Under the pieces are notes generated by a model. That model searched no databases and had not been told where the DNA came from. It saw nothing but the letters and a program-made list of their open reading frames with translations. A stretch of DNA of 12,480 nt. Source: Candidatus Cloacimonadota bacterium. Lineage in GTDB: Bacteria > Cloacimonadota > Cloacimonadia > Cloacimonadales > TCS61. The stretch is taken from NCBI GenBank assembly GCA_016931665.1, contig JAFGEH010000043.1, positions 1 to 12,480 of the forward strand, in the 5' to 3' direction. Below are positions 1 to 7,079 of this stretch, one piece after another. Numbering within the stretch: position 1 is the first letter of the stretch; each line of letters begins with the position of its first letter. The position numbers and the translations under genes are program-made.

Positions 1-782
1 ATTTCAGCAATCCGGTTCAAAGTGTCCATATCCATTTCGATCTTCACTTTCCTGTATTGAATGCCAAAGGCTGTCTGCACAGGGAAATCTACTTCGTCCC
101 TGCTTCCTACTCCTATGGCATAGACTTTTACCCCGAAAGTAGCAGCAATATCCGCTGCTGTGAAGGGATCGATTTCACCTGTATTATTGCGTCCATCGGT
201 AATCAGAATAATGACCTTCGATTTGGCTTCAGAATCCTTCAGCCGGGCTACTGCCGTAGCCAATCCCATACCGATTGCCGTGCCGTTGGCTTCTTCATCG
301 ATCTCAATGCTCTGCATTATCGACATCAGAATATTATAATCCAGGGTCAACGGGCATTGAGTAAAGGCATTTTCGGAAAAAACGATCAGCCCGATCCTGT
401 CATTATGCCTTCTCTGGATGAAATCAAGGGCAACTTTTTTGGCGGCCTCCAGCCGGTTCACCGGTTGAAAATCCACTGCTTTCATACTGCCACTCACATC
501 CAGGGCCAGTATAATATCAATACCCTTGCCAGTGATCTCCTGCTGTTTGAAAGCCAGCCTCGGTCTGGCCAAAGCAAATATCATCAGGATAATTATTATA
601 ACCTTTATAGCCAGGGGAAGAAAACGCTGCCAGGAGCTTCTACCGGCTATTTCACGGATCAGATCCACCTGACTGTGCAGCAGGGTCAGCCTTTTTCTAT
701 CCCGGATCAGAATCTCTACCAGCAGGTAAGGTATCAGTAAAAAAAGAAGCCAGAACCAGCGAGGTTCAACAAACTCAAACAT
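1..782 (-). CDS. batA: BatA-like von Willebrand factor A membrane protein (3' end cut off by window)
   Basis: The minus-strand frame opens with ATG at 782 and stays open for 260 codons to the left edge, so the C-terminus is missing. BatA proteins are inner-membrane VWA proteins encoded beside MoxR ATPases; their exact role (envelope stress, aerotolerance in Bacteroides) is poorly defined. Two hydrophobic segments are visible, about residues 9-25 and 55-73, followed by a VWA domain from about residue 88. The metal-binding MIDAS site looks complete: D95-x-S97-x-S99 within DVSGSM, T168 in NGTAIG, and D196 in ITDGRNNTG. A strong ribosome binding site (AGGAGAAGA) precedes the ATG, and the gene overlaps the preceding BatD-like gene by 8 bases. 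Family members run to roughly 330 residues, so about a fifth is missing, normally including a final membrane segment. BatB is the main alternative, but the two N-terminal membrane segments and first position after the BatD-like gene suit BatA. Confidence 0.9.
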   Translation of the reverse strand, partial: MFEFVEPRWFWLLFLLIPYLLVEILIRDRKRLTLLHSQVDLIREIAGRSSWQRFLPLAIKVIIIILMIFALARPRLAFKQQEITGKGIDIILALDVSGSMKAVDFQPVNRLEAAKKVALDFIQRRHNDRIGLIVFSENAFTQCPLTLDYNILMSIMQSIEIDEEANGTAIGMGLATAVARLKDSEAKSKVIILITDGRNNTGEIDPFTAADIAATFGVKVYAIGVGSRDEVDFPVQTAFGIQYRKVKIEMDMDTLNRIAE

Positions 783-1698
783 TCTCTTCTCCTGCTTTTT
801 CCGGTAGCTGTTCGACAGCAAAGGACTTGAGATAGCTTTCCAGCCAGTCCAGGGCTTCCCCGGCAGATTCATTGACAGGATGATGTTTGGCAAATTTCAC
901 TTTGTCCGCTGTTTTCAGAAAATCCATGATCTGTGATTTCTGCTTGTGATCCGGCAGAACCAGATTCTCTCTGATCTCGCTGGTGGTCATTTCCACCGCT
1001 TTCAAGCCATATTGCAGTTCCAGAAACAATCTGCATAATAATGACAGCTGGAAATATAAATTCAGAAGATCACCCTTTTCCAGCAGTTTCTGTTCCCGCA
1101 GGCTAAGCAGCAGAGAAAGCACTATAGCATAAGCCGGGCGAACCTCTCCCGCTGATTTTACTTCCGGCATTTTTCCAGCCCGACTCCGTATCCTTCTGAT
1201 GATATAGGACAGAATAAACACCAGCCCGCTTAGAATTACCACCAGTACTGCTATATCCCAGAATCCCGGTTTGATTGGCAGAGGACCGGCAATATCACGG
1301 ATGCTCTGCGCGCTATCAGGCAGAACAGAGGTAATATTCAGCTGGAAAGCGCCCGTTTGCAGAACCTTGCTGCCAGCAGCAGATTTTACCAGAAATTCCA
1401 ATGGGGGAAAAGTATGCTCGCCGATCTCAAAGGCCTGAAAAGTAAAATTCAGTCTGGTATGCTGAACACCCTTGATGATTTCTTCCTGCTCCTGTACACC
1501 CTGCAAAAGGAATATATCCAACGAATCCAGAGGAGGTACGAATATGCTGTCACCCGGGTGGGATGTGATGTTAACCAGAATATGGAAGGGAGTACCGATA
1601 AATAATCTGGCTGTTTTTTCCAGAGTATATTCCAGATCTTGTCCGTTCAGACTGAGCGTGACCAGGAGAAAACAAATGCCTATTAAAATCCTTTTCAT
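775..1698 (-). CDS. Short BatD-like membrane protein
   Basis: This 307-residue protein has a probable signal peptide (residues 1-19, MKR then a hydrophobic core ending near LNGQ), an extracytoplasmic beta-rich region of about 120 residues, one membrane segment at about 148-167 followed by basic residues (RRIRSR), and a cytoplasmic helical tail of about 135 residues. The linker 'SIRDIAGPLPI' just before the membrane segment resembles the 'DI+.' linker seen in BatD/DUF4381-type proteins. It lies one base after the DUF58 gene and overlaps batA by 8 bases, which is the normal place for a BatD. It is much shorter than classic BatD proteins (about 500-600 residues) and seems to hold only one or so of their beta domains. 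The placement is inferred from topology and context; sequence recognition alone is weak. Confidence 0.62.
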   Translation of the reverse strand: MKRILIGICFLLVTLSLNGQDLEYTLEKTARLFIGTPFHILVNITSHPGDSIFVPPLDSLDIFLLQGVQEQEEIIKGVQHTRLNFTFQAFEIGEHTFPPLEFLVKSAAGSKVLQTGAFQLNITSVLPDSAQSIRDIAGPLPIKPGFWDIAVLVVILSGLVFILSYIIRRIRSRAGKMPEVKSAGEVRPAYAIVLSLLLSLREQKLLEKGDLLNLYFQLSLLCRLFLELQYGLKAVEMTTSEIRENLVLPDHKQKSQIMDFLKTADKVKFAKHHPVNESAGEALDWLESYLKSFAVEQLPEKAGEENV

Positions 1699-1699
1699 A

Positions 1700-2584
1700 T
1701 CAATGCCTGTTCTTCATCCTGATCCTGAATCTGAAGAATTTCATCAGCTCGGGCACATAGGGTTGATCGGTTGTCAGGTTGATCAATTCGACCCGTAATT
1801 TCTGGAACCGCTCTTGCAATTCCTTAGACTGTCTACTGGCCGCCTGACGGAATCTTTCCCTGACCCTGCGGTTACTGCTGTTGATGGTGAACTTCCTGCC
1901 GGTTTCCGGATCTTGCAGATGAAGAAGGCCCAGACTGGGAATTTCAGTTTCCCCTTTGTCCACTATACGGATTGCTATTACATCATGCTTTCGGGCCAGC
2001 AGCTTGAGATGATCATCATAACCGCCCCCCAGAAAATCCGAAATCAGAAAAATGATGCTGCGCTTCTTGATCAATCTGTATATATATTCACAAGCTTGGG
2101 CAATATCCGTCCCGGAACCCTCAGGTTCGCAGTAAAGAATATCCCGTAGAATTCGCAGAGCAGATTTCCGTCCCTTCCTGGGAGGAATATATTTTTCTAT
2201 CTTGTCGGTAAATAATAACAGGCCGACTTTATCATTATTGGATAGTGCTGAAAAAGACAGGACTGCCGTGATCTCGGTAATCAGCTCCGATTTAAGGTAA
2301 CTGCGGGTACCAAACCAAGTGGAAGCGCTGCTGTCCACCAGAAATATCACATTCAATTCCCGGGTTTCCTCAAACTTCTTGATGTATGGTGATCCCATCC
2401 GGGCGGAAACATTCCAGTCTATTTGCCGGAAACTGTCCCCCGACTGGTATTCCCGGACTTCCGAGAATTCCAGGCCCTGGCCTTTGAACAGACTGTGATA
2501 TTCACCCGAAAATAACTCATTTACTAAATTCCGGGTGGTTATTTCAATCTTCCTGATCTTACGGATTATATCAGCAGTTTCCAT
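1700..2584 (-). CDS. DUF58 domain protein (VWA-like, MoxR partner)
   Basis: A 294-residue soluble protein of the DUF58 family, which is nearly always encoded directly after a MoxR ATPase. The family signature is clear: G-LEFSEVREYQSGD (about 37-50) followed by RQIDWNVSAR (53-62). Behind it is a VWA-like fold with an apparently intact MIDAS site: D84, S86 and S88 in VDSSAS, T159, and D183 in LISDFLGG. No membrane segment is visible; many longer DUF58 proteins have two N-terminal membrane helices, so this is the short soluble form. It starts 11 bases after moxR behind only a modest GGAA ribosome binding site, and ends one base before the BatD-like start, suggesting coupled translation. It is expected to act with MoxR and the Bat membrane proteins; the molecular function is unknown. 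Confidence 0.92.
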   Translation of the reverse strand: METADIIRKIRKIEITTRNLVNELFSGEYHSLFKGQGLEFSEVREYQSGDSFRQIDWNVSARMGSPYIKKFEETRELNVIFLVDSSASTWFGTRSYLKSELITEITAVLSFSALSNNDKVGLLLFTDKIEKYIPPRKGRKSALRILRDILYCEPEGSGTDIAQACEYIYRLIKKRSIIFLISDFLGGGYDDHLKLLARKHDVIAIRIVDKGETEIPSLGLLHLQDPETGRKFTINSSNRRVRERFRQAASRQSKELQERFQKLRVELINLTTDQPYVPELMKFFRFRIRMKNRH

Positions 2585-2595
2585 TTTTTCCGGAT

Positions 2596-3582
2596 CTAGG
2601 GAACCTCTATTTCATCAAAAAGCCTGGTTACAATATCTTCCTGTGAAACCTGTTCCGCCTCTGCTTCATAAGTCAGAATTATCCGGTGACGCATGATATC
2701 CTTGCCTATAGCCTTAATATCATCCGGAATAACATATCCTCTACCCTCCAGGAAGGCATGAGCTTTGGCTGCCTGAGCCAGATAGATAGAGGCACGCGGA
2801 GATGCCCCGCATTCAATCAGATTTGTCAGATCTTTCAGATTCTTGAAATTAGCCGGCTCCCGGGTCGCAAAAACCAGATCCAGAATATACTCATTGATCT
2901 TGGCCTCCATATAGATTTCTTTCACCACAGCCCGCAGTTCAAGAATCCCAGCAGGTTCCAATACGGGTTTAACCTCAATATCATCGCCACCCACCATTCG
3001 ATCCATGATCAGCCTTTCCTCTTCTCTGTCCGGATATCTGATCAGTAATTTCAACATGAATCTGTCCACCTGAGCTTCCGGCAGGGGAAATGTTCCTTCC
3101 TGCTCCAGTGGATTCTGCGTGGCCATCACCAGGAATGGCCTGGGCAGGGCATGGGTGTGATCCCCGATAGTGACCTGCCTTTCCTGCATAGCTTCCAATA
3201 GAGCTGACTGCACTTTCGCCGGTGCGCGGTTAATTTCATCTGCCAGGATGAAATGGGCGAAGATGGGTCCTTTCTTGGGTACGAATTCCGAAGTTTTCTG
3301 ATTGTAGATTAAAGTGCCTATCAGATCGGCCGGGAGCAGATCGGGAGTGAACTGTAATCTCTGAAAGGAAGCCTTGATGGTTCTGGCCAGTGTACTCACT
3401 GCCAGAGTCTTGGCCAGGCCGGGAACGCCTTCCAGCAGAATATGGCCATCCGCCAGCAAGCCAACCAGCAACCGTCTGATCATGTATTTCTGGCCAACCA
3501 GTACCTTGCCGATCTCCTGCTGGACAGCTTCGGTGATTCTGCTTTTTTCCATAACCTTCTGGTTGATCTCTTCGATTGTCAT
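2596..3582 (-). CDS. moxR: MoxR family AAA+ ATPase
   Basis: A 328-residue AAA+ ATPase of the MoxR class, thought to act as a chaperone that activates or assembles partner proteins carrying VWA domains. Visible motifs in order: Walker A GVPGLAKT (52-59), Walker B ILADEINRAP (112-121), sensor 1 ATQNPLEQEG (154-163), and the arginine-finger region PEAQVDRF (168-175), then the helical lid domain with GASPRAS near residue 264. Length is normal for the family. The start overlaps the metallophosphoesterase stop by four bases (ATGA), yet it has its own strong ribosome binding site (GGAGGAAAA, just upstream at about 3583-3591). The DUF58, BatD-like and BatA genes follow, giving the standard MoxR-Bat order. 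The catalytic residues all look intact. Confidence 0.96.
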   Translation of the reverse strand: MTIEEINQKVMEKSRITEAVQQEIGKVLVGQKYMIRRLLVGLLADGHILLEGVPGLAKTLAVSTLARTIKASFQRLQFTPDLLPADLIGTLIYNQKTSEFVPKKGPIFAHFILADEINRAPAKVQSALLEAMQERQVTIGDHTHALPRPFLVMATQNPLEQEGTFPLPEAQVDRFMLKLLIRYPDREEERLIMDRMVGGDDIEVKPVLEPAGILELRAVVKEIYMEAKINEYILDLVFATREPANFKNLKDLTNLIECGASPRASIYLAQAAKAHAFLEGRGYVIPDDIKAIGKDIMRHRIILTYEAEAEQVSQEDIVTRLFDEIEVP

Positions 3583-4097
3583 TTTTCCTCCGCCTTTCTG
3601 TGAATTTTATGCTCAAATAATATATTTTTTTTCAGGTCTTTGATCTGTACGCTTATCTGATTTTCTTCTATCAGTAAAATTGCATAGGATGGTTTCCTTC
3701 CGCGGTCTTCGTAACTCTTCAGATGCCCCGGATTTAAAAAATAACGCCCCTTTTCCTGATGGAATTCCCAGTTATGTGTATGGCCGTAAAGTACCAGATC
3801 ACTGTTTTCGAGACAGCCTGCCACATCTTTCAGGCAATGCACCAGCAATATTTTCCAGTTCAGAATATCTTTTAGGATCACTGCCGGTAAGGTTTTATCA
3901 AGATATTGGGGATGGAAAATACCGGGAACCCGGGTCAGATTCTTACCGGTGGTCAGATCTGGATTCTCATCCAGGTCCTCATAAGTATCCCCCAGATGAA
4001 AAACAGCGGTAAGTGAATTCTCCTGCCTTAAAACCTGCCTGAGTAATATCTGGTTACGGTGAGAATCGGATAATACTATGATCTTTTCAGTCATCAT
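3579..4097 (-). CDS. YfcE/MJ0936-like metallophosphoesterase, divergent
   Basis: A 172-residue calcineurin-like phosphoesterase of the small YfcE/MJ0936 type, expected to bind two metal ions and cleave phosphodiesters; the substrate cannot be read from sequence. Recognised motifs are D11-S-H13, GD at 36-37 within HLGDTYED, H87 in LLVHCLKD, and GHTH at 105-108, followed by LNPGHL (121-126), where NPG is typical. The motif that normally reads GN(H/C)(D/E) is replaced by VPGIFHP (57-63), so the usual Asn ligand is absent. Either M1 or M2 could start translation; no good ribosome binding site is seen, and a palindrome ends two bases before the ATG. An eight-A run occurs near the 3' end at 3625-3632 (T on the plus strand) but the frame continues normally. 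It follows the largest gap in the window and overlaps moxR by four bases. Confidence 0.88.
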   Translation of the reverse strand: MMTEKIIVLSDSHRNQILLRQVLRQENSLTAVFHLGDTYEDLDENPDLTTGKNLTRVPGIFHPQYLDKTLPAVILKDILNWKILLVHCLKDVAGCLENSDLVLYGHTHNWEFHQEKGRYFLNPGHLKSYEDRGRKPSYAILLIEENQISVQIKDLKKNILFEHKIHRKAEEK

Positions 4098-4127
4098 ATT
4101 CTTAATAACGGTTACTAAGAGCTAAAA
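4098..4127 (-). other. Largest intergenic gap, with an imperfect palindrome
   Basis: This 30-base space between argS and the metallophosphoesterase is the longest non-coding stretch in the window. Positions 4100-4120 form two 10-base arms around one central base, with a single mismatch; in the minus-strand transcript the mismatch becomes a G-U wobble. The arms are A/U rich and no U tract follows, so it does not look like an intrinsic terminator. It occupies the place where a ribosome binding site would be. It could be a protein operator, a weak translational hairpin, or chance; no convincing promoter boxes are visible. Confidence 0.3.
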
Positions 4128-5780
4128 TTACATTTTCTCCGGTGCAGAAATACCCATCAAATGCAGAGAACTGGCCAATACCTGCTTGATGGCATGGATC
4201 AGGTATAACCGGCTCTTGCTGAGCTCAGGATATTTATCTTCAATAACTTTATACTTTGAATAATATTTGTGGAACATGCCCGCTAATTCCAGAATATAGG
4301 TTGCCAGCCTGTGCGGTTCGCGGTGTTCGGCTGCCTGGATCAGGATGTCGGGGTAAGTCATTAGATGTTTTATAATCCTGAATTCATCATTTTTATTAAG
4401 TTTCTTTAATAATCCGGTATCAAAATTACGGAGTGAAATCTTTTCTTTCTTGGCTTTCTTTAAAATACTGCAGATACGGGCATATGCATATTGAATATAA
4501 TATACCGGGTTCTCGGAAGATTGTTTTGTCGCCAGCTCCAGATCAAAATTCAAATGCGCACTGGGTTTACGATCCAGAAAAAAATATCTGGCTGCATCTC
4601 TGCCTACTTCCTTGATCAGGTCATCCATGGTCACGATCTTGCCTGCCCTCTTGGACATCTTGACCTTCTCACCCTGATCGAAAATATTAATCTGTTGAAG
4701 ATAGATGACTTCCAGCTTGTTAACATCATAATTCAGAGCACGGATGGCAGCTTTCAGCTTGAGCACGTGAGCATGATGATCCGGTCCCAGTACATCGATA
4801 ATGATGTCAAAACCCCTCTGATATTTCGTAATATGATAGGCAATGTCCGGCACCAGATAGGTGGGATTCCCGTCAGATTTGATCAATACACGATCTTTGA
4901 CATCGCCGTATTTGCTGGAACAGAACCAGACGGCATCTTCACTTTCGTAAGTGCATTTTGCTTCAGCCAGATAGCTGAGGGCTTCCTCCAGGATCCCCTC
5001 CTGGCGAAGTTTCTTTTCCGACATCCAGTTATCAAAATCTACATCGAACCGGCGCAGGCTTTCCACCTGCATTAAATGTATCTCATCCAGAGCGAAATTC
5101 TTCATCCTTTCCAGCCGGTCCTTATCCGAAATATGGAAAAGTTTCGCTCCTTCACTGACACTGAGCTTGATGGCCAGATCGCGGACATATTCACCATGAT
5201 AGGCTTCCGGTGGAAATTCAATGATCCTTTCACCATGGAGCTCCCGGTATCTTAATTCGATCGATTCCGCCAGAATATCAACCTGGTTCCCGGCATCATT
5301 CACATAGAATTCCCGGAAAGGTTCAAACCCGGTGAAATTCATGATCCTGTACAGAGAATCCCCGTAAGCTGCAGCCCTGGCACTCACCACATTCAAGGGA
5401 CCCGTGGGATTGGCGCTGACAAACTCCAGCAATACTTTCTTCTTCTGCCCGTAATCGGAAGCACCATAATTGGTACCCTGTTCGTGTATGTATTGCAATA
5501 CTTGATGATAGAGTGGATTAGATAATCTGAAATTCAGAAATCCCGGACCAGCCACTTCCACAGATTTATAGTCCCTTTTTTTATTCAGATTTTCAGCAAG
5601 CTGCTCGGCCAGTTCTATCGGCTTCAACTTATTGGATTTGGCATTCAGCATGGCTACATTCGAGGCATAATCCCCATGTTCAACATTATTGGGAATTTCC
5701 ACGATGACCGGTTCCTTGTAGCGATAATCCAACTGCTTGAAAATATTGATTATATCAGTTATTATTTTCTGCTTGATCAT
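4128..5780 (-). CDS. argS: Arginyl-tRNA synthetase with altered HIGH motif
   Basis: Class I arginyl-tRNA synthetase, 550 residues, a normal length; it activates arginine with ATP and charges tRNA-Arg. An N-terminal Add-1-like domain (about 1-90) includes NVEHGDYASNVAM; the catalytic domain carries FVSANPTGPL (120-129), EFYVNDAGNQVD (157-168), LGPDHHAHV (331-339) and an intact KMSKRAGKIVTMDDL (374-388); the C-terminal DALR domain begins near NPVYYIQYAYARICSI (424-439) and ends in the typical GISAPEKM. The striking oddity is residues 130-133: NVVS stands where nearly all class I synthetases have HIGH/HVGH, while the flanking sequence is perfectly ordinary. The start lies inside the 3' end of rsfS (26-base overlap), with GGATAAG upstream. 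Everything else indicates a functional enzyme, so a pseudogene is unlikely. Confidence 0.96.
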   Translation of the reverse strand: MIKQKIITDIINIFKQLDYRYKEPVIVEIPNNVEHGDYASNVAMLNAKSNKLKPIELAEQLAENLNKKRDYKSVEVAGPGFLNFRLSNPLYHQVLQYIHEQGTNYGASDYGQKKKVLLEFVSANPTGPLNVVSARAAAYGDSLYRIMNFTGFEPFREFYVNDAGNQVDILAESIELRYRELHGERIIEFPPEAYHGEYVRDLAIKLSVSEGAKLFHISDKDRLERMKNFALDEIHLMQVESLRRFDVDFDNWMSEKKLRQEGILEEALSYLAEAKCTYESEDAVWFCSSKYGDVKDRVLIKSDGNPTYLVPDIAYHITKYQRGFDIIIDVLGPDHHAHVLKLKAAIRALNYDVNKLEVIYLQQINIFDQGEKVKMSKRAGKIVTMDDLIKEVGRDAARYFFLDRKPSAHLNFDLELATKQSSENPVYYIQYAYARICSILKKAKKEKISLRNFDTGLLKKLNKNDEFRIIKHLMTYPDILIQAAEHREPHRLATYILELAGMFHKYYSKYKVIEDKYPELSKSRLYLIHAIKQVLASSLHLMGISAPEKM

Positions 5781-6138
5781 CGTTCTTATCCGTTATTTCC
5801 CGCTCGCGAGGACTTTTTTCCCAAAGGTCTTCCAGCCGGTAATAGGCACGCTTGCTGGTTAAAAAAATATGTACGATAATGTCTATAAAATCAAGCAATA
5901 CCCAATTGGCATTCTCCAGGCCTTCGGAAGACAGAATCCGATACTGCTCCTTCTCTGCCTGCTCTATTATATGCTGGGCTATCGCTTTCACATGTAGTTC
6001 ATTGCTGCCGTTGCAGATGATCAGATGATCGGTGAAACTGCAGCGGTCACTCACATCAATATGCATCACTTCCTCGGCCTTTTTTTCAGCAGCCCAATTA
6101 ATAATCTTATCTACAAATACTTTCTGATTATTCTCCAT
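5755..6138 (-). CDS. rsfS: Ribosome silencing factor RsfS (Iojap family)
   Basis: A 127-residue protein of the RsfS/Iojap (DUF143) family, which binds ribosomal protein uL14 on the 50S subunit and blocks subunit joining when nutrients are scarce. The family core is plain: DRCSFTDHLIICNGSNELHVKAI (31-53), the SSEGLENANWVLLDF segment (70-84), and DIIVHIFLTSKRAYYRLEDLW (86-106). A short charged tail follows. The ATG has a good ribosome binding site (AGGAGAAGA), placed in a 10-base gap after the LytR_C-domain gene. The last 26 bases overlap argS, so the two are probably translationally coupled. Length is typical for the family. Confidence 0.96.
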   Translation of the reverse strand: MENNQKVFVDKIINWAAEKKAEEVMHIDVSDRCSFTDHLIICNGSNELHVKAIAQHIIEQAEKEQYRILSSEGLENANWVLLDFIDIIVHIFLTSKRAYYRLEDLWEKSPREREITDKNDDQAENNN

Positions 6139-6148
6139 TCTTCTCCTA

Positions 6149-6601
6149 TTATCTTACAGCAAAATATTGCCGGTAATCTCTGCCCAGAATGATCTGAAAT
6201 TCTTCAATATAATCATCGCTCCAGGCTAGAATCCTTCTCCTGATGCCGGTCAGATTCATTAAAAAAGCCAGTTTCTGTGGATTATCCTTTCTGGCTACTA
6301 TTATCGACTTTTCATATATAAACATATCCCGAGGTACATTTCTCCAGGAAACAATATCAATATTCCTGATATTATTTCGTAACAGATACTCTTTCACCTC
6401 CTGGGCTACATTATCGTAACCGCATCCGTTTAAAAGAGTTACTTTAACCGAAGTGAACTCGGGTTCGGGCTTCGGCTCTCCAGGGCAAACACTTCTGTAA
6501 ATTTTCGGAAAAAAGATCACAATAACGATCATAATTATCACAAAAACAGCTATGATCGCTATCTTGCCAGCCAGCGACAACTTATTTTTCGGCCTTTTCA
6601 T
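6149..6601 (-). CDS. Membrane-anchored LytR_C-domain protein
   Basis: A 150-residue protein with a lysine-rich N-terminus (MKRPKNK), one membrane segment at about 12-32, a proline/glutamate linker, and a C-terminal domain resembling LytR_C: VKVTLLNGCGYDNVAQEV (52-69), DIVSWRNV, YEKSIIVAR (96-104) and a closing FQIILGRDY (135-143). LytR_C is found at the end of many LytR-CpsA-Psr envelope proteins and also alone after a membrane anchor; its function is not established, but an extracytoplasmic, envelope-related role is likely. The frame can be extended to a TTG at 6640, which would add 13 residues, but I chose the ATG at 6601 because the membrane anchor then starts normally and neither site has a strong ribosome binding site. 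It overlaps the HIT gene by 20 bases. No catalytic LCP domain is present. Confidence 0.8.
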   Translation of the reverse strand: MKRPKNKLSLAGKIAIIAVFVIIMIVIVIFFPKIYRSVCPGEPKPEPEFTSVKVTLLNGCGYDNVAQEVKEYLLRNNIRNIDIVSWRNVPRDMFIYEKSIIVARKDNPQKLAFLMNLTGIRRRILAWSDDYIEEFQIILGRDYRQYFAVR

Positions 6602-7079
6602 TGTCAAACTGTTCTTTGAGTTTGCTAAAGGCACTTTCAAAGGATTCCGGAATCACTCTGGCTCCTCCGGAAACTGTCATAAAATTAACATCTCCCAGCC
6701 AGCGCGGTACGATATGTACGTGAAGGTGGCCTTCCACGCCAGCTCCGGCTGCTTTGCCCAGATTAATCCCTATATTCAGGCCATCCGGATGATATACCTG
6801 CTTTAAAATTTTTTCACAGATCTGAACTGTCTGAAACAGATCATTAATCTCACCAATTTCCAGATCATTCAGACTGGCAACATGCCGGTTCGGTACTGCC
6901 AGCAGATGACCGTTATTGTAAGGGTAAGTATTCATGATCACAAAACTGAACTTACTCCTGAACAGAACCAGATGCTTCGACTCCTTGTCCTCCGGGGGAA
7001 GACAGAATATACAATGCCGGGATTTGTTCTGTAAAATGTACTGTATTCTCCAGGGGGAATATAAAATATCATCACTCAT
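6582..7079 (-). CDS. HIT-domain nucleotide hydrolase or phosphorylase
   Basis: A histidine-triad protein of 165 residues. HIT enzymes cleave or transfer nucleotidyl groups of substrates such as AMP-amides or diadenosine polyphosphates. The catalytic HxHxHxx motif is HLHVHIV at 118-124, preceded by the family segment NIGINLGKAAGAGVEG. A CxxC pair (C23, C26) near the N-terminus resembles the zinc-binding CxFC of Ap4A phosphorylase-like members (Rv2613c type), which suits an Ap4A-type function, but the exact activity is inferred. I start at the ATG at 7079, behind a strong ribosome binding site, GGAGAGAAG, and giving the typical beginning MSDDILYSPWR; an ATG at 7097 would add six residues. It overlaps the nucleotidyltransferase gene by 8 bases with this start. 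Confidence 0.93.
   Translation of the reverse strand: MSDDILYSPWRIQYILQNKSRHCIFCLPPEDKESKHLVLFRSKFSFVIMNTYPYNNGHLLAVPNRHVASLNDLEIGEINDLFQTVQICEKILKQVYHPDGLNIGINLGKAAGAGVEGHLHVHIVPRWLGDVNFMTVSGGARVIPESFESAFSKLKEQFDNEKAEK

Noticed and set aside
57..740. A 227-codon open frame on the plus strand
   Set aside because: It lies antisense to batA, whose minus-strand frame (open from 782 to the edge) shows clear VWA motifs and a ribosome binding site; the plus-strand translation has no recognisable family features.
3236..3616. A 126-codon minus-strand frame overlapping moxR and the phosphoesterase
   Set aside because: It is another frame of the same strand across the moxR 5' region; its translation is compositionally odd and MoxR motifs are read in the other frame.
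3625..3632. Eight-base T run (A run in the message) as a programmed frameshift or sequencing error
   Set aside because: The reading frame is continuous through it to a normal-length C-terminus that overlaps the next gene in a four-base ATGA; no alternative frame product is compelling.
4098..4127. Intrinsic terminator between argS and the phosphoesterase
   Set aside because: The hairpin is A/U rich, short-looped and not followed by a U tract.
4491..5075. A 194-codon plus-strand open frame within argS
   Set aside because: It is antisense to highly conserved ArgRS sequence (KMSK and catalytic domain) and has no independent coding evidence.
6602..6640. TTG at 6640 as the LytR_C gene start
   Set aside because: It would add 13 residues and a 59-base overlap with the HIT gene without a good ribosome binding site; the ATG at 6601 gives a standard membrane-anchor N-terminus.
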